A stretch of 64,000 nucleotides of DNA from JBCBGF01 sp039193455 (GCA_039193455.1 JBCCWO010000015.1:1-64000); one strand, 5' to 3'. Shown: positions 44,735 to 54,028, numbered from the stretch's first letter. Numbers and translations are program-made. Notes: generated by a model not told the origin, from the letters alone.

Positions 44735-46026
44735 CAGTCCTCAAACGGGTCGGTGACAAGGATCGTGTCATCCCTTTCGGGTGATGTGGAAAGTAGCGCC
44801 ACGGGGCACTGGATCAACTCTTCGATCCGGCGGACGTATTTGACCGCCTCGCCCGGCAGATCGGCCCAGCTGCGCGCGCCTGCGGTGCTTTCGTCCCAGC
44901 CCTTCATCGTCTCGTAAACCGGCGTCACCCGCGCCTGTTTGTCGGCGGCGGTGGGCAGGTAGTCGAGCATCTCACCGTCGAGCTCATACCCGGTGCAGAT
45001 CTTCAGTTCGGCCATGCCATCGAGCACATCAAGCTTGGTCAGCGCAATCCCGTTGACCCCGCTGGTCGCGCAGGTCTGGCGCACCAGCACCGCGTCGAAC
45101 CAGCCGCAGCGGCGCTTGCGGCCCGTGGTGGTGCCAAATTCATGCCCCCGCTCACCCAGCCTTTGCCCATCGGCGTCAAAGAGCTCGGTCGGGAACGGGC
45201 CTTCGCCGACGCGGGTGGTGTAGGCCTTGACGATCCCCAGCACAAAGTCGACCGACCCCGGCCCGATCCCCGTCCCCGTCGCCGCCTGCCCCGCGATGAC
45301 GTTGGAGGAGGTCACGAACGGGTAGGTTCCGAAATCGACATCCAAGAGCGCGCCCTGTGCGCCCTCAAACAGGATCCGCTGGCCCGCGCGGCGGCGGTCG
45401 TTGAGCTCTTTCCAGACGGGCGCGGCATGGGGCAGGATCTTGGGCGCGACCTCTTTCAGCGCGGCCACCAACGCGGCGCGATCGACCTCGGGCAGGCCCA
45501 GTCCCCGCCGCAGCGCGTCGTGGTGGACCAAGAGCCGCCCGACCCGCGTCTCAAGCGTCGCCTCATCGGCCAAATCGGCGACCCGCACCGAACGGCGTCC
45601 CACCTTATCCTCATAGGCCGGGCCAATCCCGCGCCCTGTGGTCCCGATTTTGGCGACCGAGTTCTGCGCCTCGCGCGCCCGATCCAACTCGCCATGGATC
45701 GGCAGGATCAGCGGCGTGTTCTCGGCGATCTTCAGCGTCTCCGGCGTGATCTCCACCCCTTGCGCCCGAACCGTCTCGATCTCGTCGACCAGATGCCAAG
45801 GATCGAGCACAACACCGTTGCCAATCACGCTCAGCTTGCCACCCCGCACAACGCCAGACGGCAACGCATGCAGCTTGTAGACCGCCCCATCGATCACCAG
45901 CGTGTGGCCCGCATTGTGGCCGCCCTGAAAGCGCGCGATGACATGGGCGCGCTCGCTTAGCCAGTCGACGATCTTGCCCTTGCCCTCGTCACCCCACTGG
46001 GCGCCGACCACCACCACATTGGCCAT
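44734..46026 (-). CDS. purA: Adenylosuccinate synthetase
   Basis: The 430-residue enzyme joins IMP and aspartate with GTP, the first step from IMP to AMP. The N-terminal VVGAQWGDEGKGKIVDWL (residues 6-23) holds the GTP loop and catalytic Asp, followed by GGHNAGHT and the GTTTGRKRRCGWFD segment. ATG 46026 is standard. An extended frame upstream lies in the bidirectional promoter region before the DUF6524 gene. Confidence 0.98.
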   Translation of the reverse strand: MANVVVVGAQWGDEGKGKIVDWLSERAHVIARFQGGHNAGHTLVIDGAVYKLHALPSGVVRGGKLSVIGNGVVLDPWHLVDEIETVRAQGVEITPETLKIAENTPLILPIHGELDRAREAQNSVAKIGTTGRGIGPAYEDKVGRRSVRVADLADEATLETRVGRLLVHHDALRRGLGLPEVDRAALVAALKEVAPKILPHAAPVWKELNDRRRAGQRILFEGAQGALLDVDFGTYPFVTSSNVIAGQAATGTGIGPGSVDFVLGIVKAYTTRVGEGPFPTELFDADGQRLGERGHEFGTTTGRKRRCGWFDAVLVRQTCATSGVNGIALTKLDVLDGMAELKICTGYELDGEMLDYLPTAADKQARVTPVYETMKGWDESTAGARSWADLPGEAVKYVRRIEELIQCPVALLSTSPERDDTILVTDPFED

Positions 46027-46154
46027 GCGTGTTCCCTTCGCTGCGCAAACCCGCGCCGGTATAGCGGGCCTGCCACCCTGGCGAAAGGCGCGATTTGGCG
46101 GGGTAGACACGCCTGCCCGACCGCGACAATGATCGCGCCAAAGGAGAACACCCG

Positions 46155-46550
46155 ATGGGCTTTGTACTGCGCTGGCTGATTGCCTTTGTGCTGTTGGCGG
46201 CGACTTTCAATCCAACCCAGATCAACTTTATCCACTGGGCCACGCATAACTTCGACACGCAGATGCCGCAGGTCGTACTGGTCGGGCTGGTACTGTTCGC
46301 GGGCTATGTGATCTATCTGCGCGCCACCTTCCGCTCGATCGGCGTGGCCGGGATGCTCTTGGTCGCGGCGCTTTTCGGGGCGCTGGTCTGGGTGCTGATT
46401 GATTGGGGCATTCTCACGCTGGAAAATCCCAGCGTCACCGTCTGGCTCGCGCTTCTGGCGCTGTCTCTGGTGCTTGGGATCGGGCTGTCGTGGAGCATCA
46501 TCCGGCGCAAGCTGACCGGGCAAACGGACGTCGACGACATCGACGAATAG
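46155..46550 (+). CDS. DUF6524-family membrane protein
   Basis: The 131-residue protein has four membrane helices and an acidic tail (TDVDDIDE). It resembles the DUF6524 family found in Rhodobacteraceae. The function is unknown. It is divergent from purA and followed, after 149 bases, by secG. Confidence 0.78.
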   Translation: MGFVLRWLIAFVLLAATFNPTQINFIHWATHNFDTQMPQVVLVGLVLFAGYVIYLRATFRSIGVAGMLLVAALFGALVWVLIDWGILTLENPSVTVWLALLALSLVLGIGLSWSIIRRKLTGQTDVDDIDE

Positions 46551-46699
46551 CGGGCCTTGCGCGGGGCGCCGCCGCGCTGCCGCCGGGATATCCCCAAGGC
46601 AAAGCGGCGCACGGTGAAACTCGTGCGCAAACACCGCTTGCGAAGGGGCCCCGGCGCCTTTAGATACCCCAAATCCGCAATGGCAAGGCCCACCGCCCC

Positions 46700-47053
46700 A
46701 TGGAAAACGTTGTCCTGATCGTGCATCTGATCCTCGCCCTGTGCCTCATCGGCGTAGTGCTTTTGCAGCGCTCCGAAGGCGGTGGTCTGGGCATGGGCGG
46801 CGGCGGGGGCGGCGTGTCCTCGCGCGGGCAGGTCACCGCTTTGGGCAAGCTGACCTGGGTGTTCGGCGTGGCCTTCACCATCACCTCGATCACGCTGACG
46901 ATCATCGCGGCGCAGAATTCGGCCGATACATCGGTCATCGACCGTTTGGGGATCGAGGCGCCCGCAGGCGGTGCACCGGTGCTGCCCCCCGCGGGCGATC
47001 TGTTGCCGCCACCGGCCGATGGCGGACTGCTGGCGCCACCGCCGGTTGAGTAG
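46700..47053 (+). CDS. secG: Preprotein translocase subunit SecG
   Basis: The 117-residue SecG has two membrane helices (about 3-21 and 52-72) linked by the signature LLQRSEGGGLGMGGG. It assists SecYE in protein export. The C-terminal tail is Pro/Gly-rich and longer than in E. coli, which is usual in alphaproteobacteria. A hairpin with a T-poor tract follows, and pyrG begins 164 bases later. Confidence 0.96.
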   Translation: MENVVLIVHLILALCLIGVVLLQRSEGGGLGMGGGGGGVSSRGQVTALGKLTWVFGVAFTITSITLTIIAAQNSADTSVIDRLGIEAPAGGAPVLPPAGDLLPPPADGGLLAPPPVE

Positions 47054-47217
47054 TTTCGCACAGGTCTAGCGGGGCAATCGGCCTCGTAACACATCATCTT
47101 GCGATCCGCCCCTTGTGAGCGGGGCGCGAATCTTTTATTGCTCAAGTCCCGTGAGACCGGTTGGCGCAGCGCATGCGTCCAGGGTCACCAACACGGCGCG
47201 CGGGGTTCCCACAGACT

Positions 47218-48861
47218 ATGGCTCGGTTCGTTTTCATCACTGGTGGTGTGGTGTCGTCGCTTGGCAAGGGCCTTGCCTCGGCGGCTTTGGGCGCGTTGCT
47301 GCAGGCGCGCGGCTATAGCGTTCGGCTGCGCAAGCTTGACCCCTACCTCAACGTCGATCCCGGCACGATGAGCCCGTTTGAACATGGCGAGGTCTTCGTC
47401 ACCGATGACGGCGCGGAAACCGATCTCGACCTTGGCCACTACGAACGCTTCACCGGCGTGCATGCGCGCGGCACCGACAGCGTGTCTTCGGGCCGGATCT
47501 ATTCCAACGTGCTCGAGAATGAGCGGCGCGGCGACTACCTGGGCAAGACGATCCAGGTGATCCCGCATGTGACCAATGAAATCAAAGACTTCATCTCGAT
47601 CGGCGAGGATGAGGTGGATTTCATGCTGTGCGAGATCGGCGGCACCGTCGGCGATATCGAAGGCCTGCCGTTTTTCGAAGCGATCCGCCAGTTTGCCCAG
47701 GACAAGCCGCGCGGCCAGTGCATCTTCATGCACCTGACGTTGCTGCCCTGGATCGCGGCGAGCGGCGAGCTCAAGACCAAGCCAACGCAACACTCGGTCA
47801 AGGAACTGCGCTCAATCGGCATCGCGCCTGACATCCTTGTTTGCCGGTCCGAACGCCCGATCCCCGAGAAAGAGCGCGACAAGCTTGCGCTCTTTTGCAA
47901 TGTGCGCCCCGAGGCGGTGATTGCCGCCCTTGATCTCAAGTCGATCTACGAAGCGCCCTTGGCCTATCACCGCGAGGGGCTGGATCAGGCAGTGCTTGAT
48001 GCGTTTCAGATCGCGCCCGCGCCCAAGCCCAACCTCGCCCGCTGGGAAGATGTGCACGACCGCATCACCAACGCCGAGGGCGAGGTGCGCGTGGCGATTG
48101 TCGGCAAATACACCCAGCTTGAGGACGCCTATAAGTCGATTGCCGAGGCGCTGACCCATGGCGGCATGGCCAACCGCGTCCGCGTGCGGGCCGAATGGAT
48201 CGATGCGGAAATCTTTGAGCGCGAGGACCCTGCCCCCTATCTCGAGAGCTTCCACGCCATCCTGGTGCCCGGCGGCTTTGGCGAGCGCGGCACCGAGGGC
48301 AAGATCAAAGCGGCCAAGTTCGCCCGCGAAAAGAAGATCCCCTATCTGGGGATCTGCCTGGGCATGCAGATGGCGGTCATCGAGGCGGCGCGCAATCTCG
48401 CCGGCCTGGAAAGCGCGGGATCCGAAGAGTTCGACCACGAAGCGGGCAAGAAACGGTTCGAGCCGGTGGTCTATCACCTCAAGGAATGGGTGCAGGGCAA
48501 CCACACCGTGGCGCGCAAGGTCGATGACGACAAGGGCGGCACGATGCGCCTGGGCGCCTATACCGCGAACCTCGCGCAGGGATCGAAGGTGGCCGAGGTC
48601 TATGGCCATACGGTGATCGAGGAACGGCATCGCCACCGCTATGAGGTGGACATCAAGTACCGAAAAAAGCTGGAAAAAGAAGGGCTGTGCTTTTCGGGAA
48701 TGTCGCCCGACGGCCGCCTGCCCGAGATCGTCGAGGTGGCCGATCACCCCTGGTTCATCGGGGTACAGTTCCACCCCGAACTGAAATCCAAACCCTTCGC
48801 CCCGCATCCGCTGTTCGCGGATTTCGTGCGGGCGGCGACGGAGGTGTCGCGGTTGGTGTAG
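47218..48861 (+). CDS. pyrG: CTP synthase
   Basis: The 547-residue enzyme aminates UTP to CTP. The synthase domain begins MARFVFITGGVVSSLGKGLA with the ATP loop, and LCEIGGTVGDIEG is intact. The C-terminal glutaminase has GICLGMQMAV for the Cys nucleophile and GVQFHPELKSKP for the His. ATG 47218 gives the standard N-terminus. secG-pyrG is the usual order in this family. Confidence 0.98.
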   Translation: MARFVFITGGVVSSLGKGLASAALGALLQARGYSVRLRKLDPYLNVDPGTMSPFEHGEVFVTDDGAETDLDLGHYERFTGVHARGTDSVSSGRIYSNVLENERRGDYLGKTIQVIPHVTNEIKDFISIGEDEVDFMLCEIGGTVGDIEGLPFFEAIRQFAQDKPRGQCIFMHLTLLPWIAASGELKTKPTQHSVKELRSIGIAPDILVCRSERPIPEKERDKLALFCNVRPEAVIAALDLKSIYEAPLAYHREGLDQAVLDAFQIAPAPKPNLARWEDVHDRITNAEGEVRVAIVGKYTQLEDAYKSIAEALTHGGMANRVRVRAEWIDAEIFEREDPAPYLESFHAILVPGGFGERGTEGKIKAAKFAREKKIPYLGICLGMQMAVIEAARNLAGLESAGSEEFDHEAGKKRFEPVVYHLKEWVQGNHTVARKVDDDKGGTMRLGAYTANLAQGSKVAEVYGHTVIEERHRHRYEVDIKYRKKLEKEGLCFSGMSPDGRLPEIVEVADHPWFIGVQFHPELKSKPFAPHPLFADFVRAATEVSRLV

Positions 48862-48931
48862 GCCACTATCAGACTGGAACTGCCGAAAATTCGATCTTCG
48901 CAGTTGGGCGAGCCCGCGCTACCCTCCCCCA

Positions 48932-49651
48932 ATGCGCGCGCTATTCGCCCTTTTCACCCTCGCCCTGCCTGCAACGGCAGAGCCCATCACGCTTGTCCCC
49001 TACGCCGATCTCGAACCGCGCCTTGTCACCCGCGTGGATTTTGAGGATTTCCCGCGCCGCCTGTCCCCCGGTGTGCAGATCGACGGGATCCAGCGGGTCG
49101 AGGGCGCGGCGATGGGGGAACGGTTTCAGGGGCAGTTGATCTGGCAAGAGGACGGGTTTGACCGGGTCGGGCCGTTGGCGGACGCGCCGCTGGCGCTGGC
49201 GGCGGGGGCGGATGGGCAGAACCTGTCGATCTCGCTCATCTATCAGCTCTCAAACCAACTTCAGGGCCTCGCGCCGCCGGGCTATCCGGCCATCAATGCC
49301 GAGGGCGAGGGCGCGGTGGCGGTGCTGTTTGACCGCGATCAGTTTGCGTTGGGCTTTCGCGTCGCGGCCGAGCCACAGCCCCGCGATGGCGCCGGGCGGC
49401 CCGGCGCGATGACGGTTCAGTTCTTTACCCGCGATGCCCGGCTGATTGCGTCCATGCCGGTGACGCTGGGATGGGGGCGCAAGGCCTATGGGTTTGTGCG
49501 CGCGGGCGAAGAGCCCGATATCGCGGGGATCACGATCACCAATGCGGACCCCGCCGGAATCGCGATCGACGATCTGATCTTTGATCATGATCTTGCGATT
49601 GGATGGCGCGATCCGAACGAATATTTGGGACAAATCGTACGGCTCAGGTGA
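48932..49651 (+). CDS. Exported protein of unknown function
   Basis: The 239-residue protein has a signal peptide (cleavage after PATA, about residue 16). The mature part is beta-rich, with VTLGWGRKAYGFVRAGEEPDIAGITITNADPAGIAIDDLIFD near the end, a pattern like the extracellular jelly-roll domains of PEP-CTERM-type proteins, but without an anchor. It is on its own after pyrG. I cannot name the family. Confidence 0.7.
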   Translation: MRALFALFTLALPATAEPITLVPYADLEPRLVTRVDFEDFPRRLSPGVQIDGIQRVEGAAMGERFQGQLIWQEDGFDRVGPLADAPLALAAGADGQNLSISLIYQLSNQLQGLAPPGYPAINAEGEGAVAVLFDRDQFALGFRVAAEPQPRDGAGRPGAMTVQFFTRDARLIASMPVTLGWGRKAYGFVRAGEEPDIAGITITNADPAGIAIDDLIFDHDLAIGWRDPNEYLGQIVRLR

Positions 49652-50066
49652 AAACAGTTTGTTGCGCACAGGCCACCAATCGAATTGTGGCACGCCCAAG
49701 ACGGGAAAGATGCGCAAACTGTGCCGGTGATTGTCGCGCCTGGGGCGACAATCCCGCCACATTTCAAGGGGGTGGCAGCAAATTTCCGCTTATTGTCCGC
49801 GAATTTTAACGACCGCCCAAACCGCCGCCAAAATCGTAAACGCCCGGCCTTCTCAGAAGCGTCACAAGTGGGAGAGTTGTTGTCCGAACTTCGCCGCGGT
49901 TTGCTGGCTTAACGGTCATCGTGGCGGAAGCCGTAGCACACCGGCGTCTGTGTAGACAGTTCTTCTGTGCGATCGCGCTTGGATTTCGATCCAGCGCGAT
50001 CTGCAGTTGAGCGGCCCTTGACCGCCATGGGTTTTCGTTTCCGCCCGGGCGGCATATATCCGGTGC
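49652..50066. other. 415-base gene-free region with two strong hairpins
   Basis: Two unusual stem-loops are present. GATTGTCGC (49729-49737) pairs perfectly with GCGACAATC (49745-49753). GATCGCGC-T-TGGAT (49971-49984) pairs with ATCCA-GCGCGATC (49989-50001) around a TTCG tetraloop. Neither has a T run. The GC is lower between them and no frame looks coding. A small RNA or long leader of the TerB gene is possible. Confidence 0.55.
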
Positions 50067-50510
50067 ATGTTTGCAGAGTTTCTGAACCGCCTCACACAGC
50101 CCGATCCCGAACCGTTGCAGGATGCCGACGCGCGCCTCGCGCTCACAGCGCTTTTGGTGCGCATCGCGCGATCGGATGGGGAATATGCCGAGGAAGAGAG
50201 CCGCCGCATCGACCGGCTGATGGCCAAGCGCTATGGCCTGTCGCCGTTTGAGGCCAGCGCACTGCGCCGCGATGGTGAGACGCTCGAACGCGAGGCCCCC
50301 GACACCGTGCGCTTTACCCGCGCGATCAAGGATGCGGTGCCGTACGAGGACCGCGAGGCGGTGATCGAGGCGATGTGGGATGTCGTGTTGGCCGATGGCG
50401 TGCGCGACGAGGAAGAAGACGCCTTGCTGCGGCTTGTGGCCAACCTTCTGGGCGTCAATGACCGCGACTCGAACCTTGCCCGCAAGCGGGTCGAAGCCGC
50501 GCGGGGATGA
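50067..50510 (+). CDS. TerB-family protein
   Basis: The 147-residue all-helical protein has the TerB fold (tellurite-resistance TerB/DjlA-N-like), with the two acidic clusters typical of its metal-binding repeats: RSDGEYAEEES and LADGVRDEEEDAL. The cytosolic function is unclear. The next gene overlaps its stop by four bases (ATGA). No clear ribosome site is seen before the ATG. Confidence 0.88.
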   Translation: MFAEFLNRLTQPDPEPLQDADARLALTALLVRIARSDGEYAEEESRRIDRLMAKRYGLSPFEASALRRDGETLEREAPDTVRFTRAIKDAVPYEDREAVIEAMWDVVLADGVRDEEEDALLRLVANLLGVNDRDSNLARKRVEAARG

Positions 50511-51235
50511 TCGCCAGCCTGGCGATGTACGACCGGCCCGAGACGCGGGCCCATTATGCAGCACTGTGGGACAGCATCCGGGCGGCCTACCCTGGCCCCA
50601 GCCCCGAAACGTTGACCTATGGCGGTGATCCTTGGGCACAGTGGACCGCGCCGGAACTGGTGCTGTCGCACACCTGCGGTCTGCCCTATCGGGCGCGGCT
50701 GGCCGATCAGGTCACGCTTGTGGGCACCCCGGATTACGGCATCGACGGCTGCAACCCCGGCTTCTACCGCTCAGTCGCGGTGATGCGGCTGGGAGAAAGC
50801 CTTCCGGACGATTTTGGTGCATTGCGGTTGGCCTATAACGAGGGTCTGTCGCAATCCGGATGGGCGGCGGCGATGGAGTTTGCGGGTGGTTTGCGCTTTG
50901 GCGGCTACCTTTGCAGCGGGGCGCATGCCGCATCCGCGCAGGCCGTGGCCGAGGGCAGGGCCGACATCGCGTTTCTCGATGCCGTGACCTGGCGCATGAT
51001 CACCCGATGGGACGGGGTGGCCGCAAAGCTGCATGTGGTCGCGACCACCACGCCGCGCCCCGGTTTGCCCTTGATCACAAGGGCCGGAGACGCAGCCGCC
51101 CTGGCCCGCGCAACGCAAAGCGCCATTGCCGCCATGACCGATGCGGCACGCGCGGATACCGGGTTGATCGGGCTCGCCCAGATCCCGCGCGCGGCCTATC
51201 TGGACGTGCCGCTTCCGCCGAAACCGCTGAAATAA
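50507..51235 (+). CDS. PhnD-like substrate-binding-fold protein, no signal peptide
   Basis: The 242-residue protein resembles the phosphonate/phosphate ABC binding family (DPWAQWTAPELVLSHTCGLPYR, then GCNPGFYRSVAVMR and EGRADIAFLDAVTWRM). It has no signal peptide and no adjacent phn permease. It starts inside the TerB stop (ATGA). It may be a cytoplasmic ligand-binding protein acting with TerB, or its export signal is lost. The ligand is not predictable. Confidence 0.8.
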   Translation: MIASLAMYDRPETRAHYAALWDSIRAAYPGPSPETLTYGGDPWAQWTAPELVLSHTCGLPYRARLADQVTLVGTPDYGIDGCNPGFYRSVAVMRLGESLPDDFGALRLAYNEGLSQSGWAAAMEFAGGLRFGGYLCSGAHAASAQAVAEGRADIAFLDAVTWRMITRWDGVAAKLHVVATTTPRPGLPLITRAGDAAALARATQSAIAAMTDAARADTGLIGLAQIPRAAYLDVPLPPKPLK

Positions 51236-51294
51236 GTCACAACCGGACAGTTTTGCTGACAAAAACAACTTAAACGATTGCAACCGGGGGCTAT

Positions 51295-51319
51295 TCCCGA
51301 CTTAAACTAATGTTCGGGA
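51295..51319. promoter_or_regulatory. Inverted repeat upstream of the ABC importer operon
   Basis: TCCCGA (51295-51300), thirteen bases, TCGGGA (51314-51319). It lies 28 bases before the GTG start of the ATPase gene in an AT-rich gap and may be a regulator site or the promoter zone. Confidence 0.4.
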
Positions 51320-51346
51320 CAACTAATTTTTGGGATTTGATACCTG

Positions 51347-52120
51347 GTGACCACCCCACCCGTGATCGAAATCCGCGACTTGCACAAAAGCTACGGCGCC
51401 CTTGAGGTTCTCAAGGGCGTTGGGATGACGGCTGCCAAGGGGCATGTGGTGTCGCTCATCGGGTCCTCGGGCTCGGGCAAGTCCACCCTTTTGCGCTGCG
51501 CGAACCTGCTGGAAGACAGCCAGCAAGGCGAAATCCTGTTCGAAGGCGAACCGATCGCGTGGCGCGGGGAAGGTCTGCGGCGCCATCCGGCCGATCGCGC
51601 GCAGGTCACGCGCATTCGCACCAACCTGTCGATGGTGTTCCAGCAGTTCAACCTGTGGGCGCATATGACCATCCTGCAAAATGTCATGGAGGCGCCCGTC
51701 ACGGTGATGGGCCGCGACAAGGCGGATGTGGAACAGGCGGCGCGGGGATATCTGGGCAAGGTGGGCATCGGCGACAAATGCGACGTCTATCCCGCGCAGC
51801 TGTCTGGTGGCCAGCAACAGCGCGCGGCAATTGCCCGCGCTTTGTGCATGGAGCCGCGCGCCCTATTGTTTGACGAACCCACCTCGGCCCTGGATCCCGA
51901 GCTGGAACAAGAGGTCGTCAAGGTGATCAAGGATTTGGCGCGCGAGGGGCGCACCATGATTATCGTTACACATGATATGCGGCTTGCAGCCGATGTGTCC
52001 GATCACGTCGTGTTTCTGCACCAGGGCCGCATCGAAGAAGAAGGGCCGCCGGACGAGGTGTTCGGCAACCCGAAAACCGACCGGCTGCGGCAGTTTCTGT
52101 CTGCGACTGCTCCGGCCTGA
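51347..52120 (+). CDS. ABC transporter ATP-binding protein, polar amino acid (HisP/GlnQ) type
   Basis: The 257-residue ATPase has Walker A GSSGSGKST, signature LSGGQQQR, Walker B LLFDEPTSALDPE and the His of IIVTHDM. It drives the importer formed by the two permeases and binding protein just downstream. A GTG start is used, with a weak ribosome site. It is most like the histidine/octopine subgroup. The gene order ATPase, binding protein, permease, permease is intact. Confidence 0.94.
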   Translation: MTTPPVIEIRDLHKSYGALEVLKGVGMTAAKGHVVSLIGSSGSGKSTLLRCANLLEDSQQGEILFEGEPIAWRGEGLRRHPADRAQVTRIRTNLSMVFQQFNLWAHMTILQNVMEAPVTVMGRDKADVEQAARGYLGKVGIGDKCDVYPAQLSGGQQQRAAIARALCMEPRALLFDEPTSALDPELEQEVVKVIKDLAREGRTMIIVTHDMRLAADVSDHVVFLHQGRIEEEGPPDEVFGNPKTDRLRQFLSATAPA

Positions 52121-52149
52121 ACCCATGGTGTCTTAGGGAGATTACAAAC

Positions 52150-52869
52150 ATGAAACACCTGATCCTTTCCGCTGCCGCCCTGGCGATTACCGCCGGGGGC
52201 GCCTTTGCCCAGGACATGGTCCGCATGGGGACCGAGGGCGCCTACCCTCCGTGGAATTTCATCAACGATTCCGGTGAGGTGGACGGGTTCGAACGCGAAC
52301 TGGGCGATGAGCTGTGCGCCCGTGCCGAGCTGACGTGCGAGTGGGTGACCAACGATTGGGATTCGATCATCCCGAACCTCGTTTCGGGCAACTACGACGT
52401 GATCATCGCCGGCATGTCGATCACGGATGAGCGTGACGAGGTGATCGACTTCACCCAAAGCTACACGCCGCCCGACCCCTCGGCCTATGTCGCGATGTCC
52501 GATGGCGTGGACCTGGAAGGCGGTGTCATCGCCGCCCAGACCGGCACGATCCAGGCAGGCTACATCGCCGAAAGCGGTGCCACGCTGGTGGAGTTTGCGA
52601 CGCCGGACGAAACCATTGCAGCGGTGAAGAACGGCGAAGCAGACGCTGTGCTGGCCGATCAGTCGTTCCTTGCCCCCATCGTGGACGCCGATGGCGAGTT
52701 GAGCTTTGTCGGCCCCGAAGTGTCGCTTGGCGGCGGTGTCGGCATGGGCATTCGGGAAACCGATGGCGAACTCAAGGCCAAGTTCGACGCGGCGATCCAG
52801 TCGATGAAGGACGATGGCTCGCTGAACGCGATGATCGCGAAATGGGAAGTCAGCTCGCAGTTCGAGTGA
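52150..52869 (+). CDS. Periplasmic amino acid/amine-binding protein (SBP_bac_3)
   Basis: The 239-residue protein has a signal peptide (cleavage after AFA, residue 20) and the type II binding fold (MGTEGAYPPWNFINDSGEVDGFERELGDEL, DYDVIIAGMSITDER-type hinge). It captures the substrate for the permeases, probably a basic or polar amino acid or related amine. A 20-base perfect hairpin follows in the 277-base gap before the permease genes. Confidence 0.93.
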   Translation: MKHLILSAAALAITAGGAFAQDMVRMGTEGAYPPWNFINDSGEVDGFERELGDELCARAELTCEWVTNDWDSIIPNLVSGNYDVIIAGMSITDERDEVIDFTQSYTPPDPSAYVAMSDGVDLEGGVIAAQTGTIQAGYIAESGATLVEFATPDETIAAVKNGEADAVLADQSFLAPIVDADGELSFVGPEVSLGGGVGMGIRETDGELKAKFDAAIQSMKDDGSLNAMIAKWEVSSQFE

Positions 52870-52906
52870 GCCCTTGCTTTGGCGGGCCCCGCGTTTCGAC
52901 AGGCAG

Positions 52907-52926
52907 CCCGGCGGTACACCGCCGGG
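52907..52926 (+). other. Stem-loop between binding-protein and permease genes
   Basis: CCCGGCGGT (52907-52915) pairs perfectly with ACCGCCGGG (52918-52926). It has no T run. Similar hairpins behind binding-protein genes (the malE/hisJ type) protect the upstream mRNA and let it be made in excess of the permeases. Confidence 0.65.
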
Positions 52927-53146
52927 TGATGGCCTTGCGAGCTGCGGGACCCGCATCTTTACCGCGGATAGACCGCAACTCCGCGATTTCAGGACGCGTC
53001 GGGGACCCATGGGCCCGTTTCCACGCGCATTGACCGATGGCACCCGGGTGCAACGCCCCCCGAACCACAGCTCCCAGCAGCATCTACTTCGGGGTGCGCC
53101 TGATATAAGGACATCGACCGTTCGGGGCAGGAAGATTAACCGCTAG

Positions 53147-54028
53147 ATGTTTGAATTCTGCTCTGACCCTTCCGTTCTTGCCAATTTTCAATGGTTTGCC
53201 TGCTATCTGACCACGGGCAAGCACGCGATGATGTACGTGTCCTTCGGGACCGTCTTGCTGCTTTTGGCGATCACCGCCCCTGCGGCGCTGTTTTTTGGCT
53301 TCGCCGGGGCGATTGCCGCCCGATCCGCGATCCCGCCGGTGGCCTGGCTGGGCAAGGGCTATATCGCCATCGTCCGCGGCGTACCGGATATCGCGTTTTT
53401 CCTGTTCTTCGTCATCGCGCTCGACCAGGCGTTTGAGTGGATCCGCCACGAGGTGAAGTGCCCCGAATGGCAGGAGCCGATCCGCCAGGGCAATGACTTC
53501 ATCGTCTGCGCGGCGGCCAAGCTGCCGCTTTCAACCTCGCCGCAATGGGTGCACGAGATCTACGGGTTCTCTCTGGCCGTGCTGACCTTTGCCATCGTCT
53601 ATGGCGCGTTCACGGCCAATGTCCTGTTCGGCGCGATGCGGGCCGTCCCCCGGGCGCAGCTTGAGACGGCCGAGGCCTATGGCATGACCGAGCGCCAGAC
53701 CTTCTGGCGCATCCTTGTGCCGCAGATGTGGGTCTATGCGCTGCCCGGGCTGTCGAACCTGTGGATGATCCTGATCAAGGCCACGCCGCTCTTGTTCCTC
53801 TTGGGCGTGGAAGACATCGTCTACTGGGCGCGCGAACTGGGCGGAACCGCCCTGCCCCGGTTCACCGACTACCCCCATGGCGACTGGCGGGTGTGGTACT
53901 TCCTCGCGCTTCTCGTCTTTTACCTGGGCTTTACCAAGCTGAGCGAGGTGGTGCTGGAGCGGATCATGCGGCGGCTGAGCCACGGCCAAGCCACGCTGGG
54001 CGGCGAGCGTCAGAGGGCCGAGGCATGA
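53147..54028 (+). CDS. ABC transporter permease, HisQ type
   Basis: The 293-residue permease has about five membrane helices and the EAA loop ETAEAYGMTERQTFWRILVP that contacts the ATPase. It contains an extra periplasmic segment with Cys (EVKCPEWQEPIRQG) usual in the Rhodobacteraceae version. The next permease starts inside its stop (ATGA). The gap before it holds no gene. Confidence 0.92.
   Translation: MFEFCSDPSVLANFQWFACYLTTGKHAMMYVSFGTVLLLLAITAPAALFFGFAGAIAARSAIPPVAWLGKGYIAIVRGVPDIAFFLFFVIALDQAFEWIRHEVKCPEWQEPIRQGNDFIVCAAAKLPLSTSPQWVHEIYGFSLAVLTFAIVYGAFTANVLFGAMRAVPRAQLETAEAYGMTERQTFWRILVPQMWVYALPGLSNLWMILIKATPLLFLLGVEDIVYWARELGGTALPRFTDYPHGDWRVWYFLALLVFYLGFTKLSEVVLERIMRRLSHGQATLGGERQRAEA

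Noticed and set aside
44177..44917. A 246-codon open frame crossing the gap and the DUF2842/purA end
   Set aside because: It runs antisense to two good genes, has no signature and no ribosome site.
47054..47217. Possible tRNA between secG and pyrG, as in E. coli after secG
   Set aside because: I looked for a cloverleaf and a T-loop GTTCRA consensus and found none. There is only a GCCCC/GGGGC hairpin with a T-poor tail, possibly a secG terminator.
49685..49955. Two overlapping short open frames in the gene-free region after 49651
   Set aside because: They are 75 codons or less in different frames, with no signature, and cover hairpin DNA. The composition does not fit coding.
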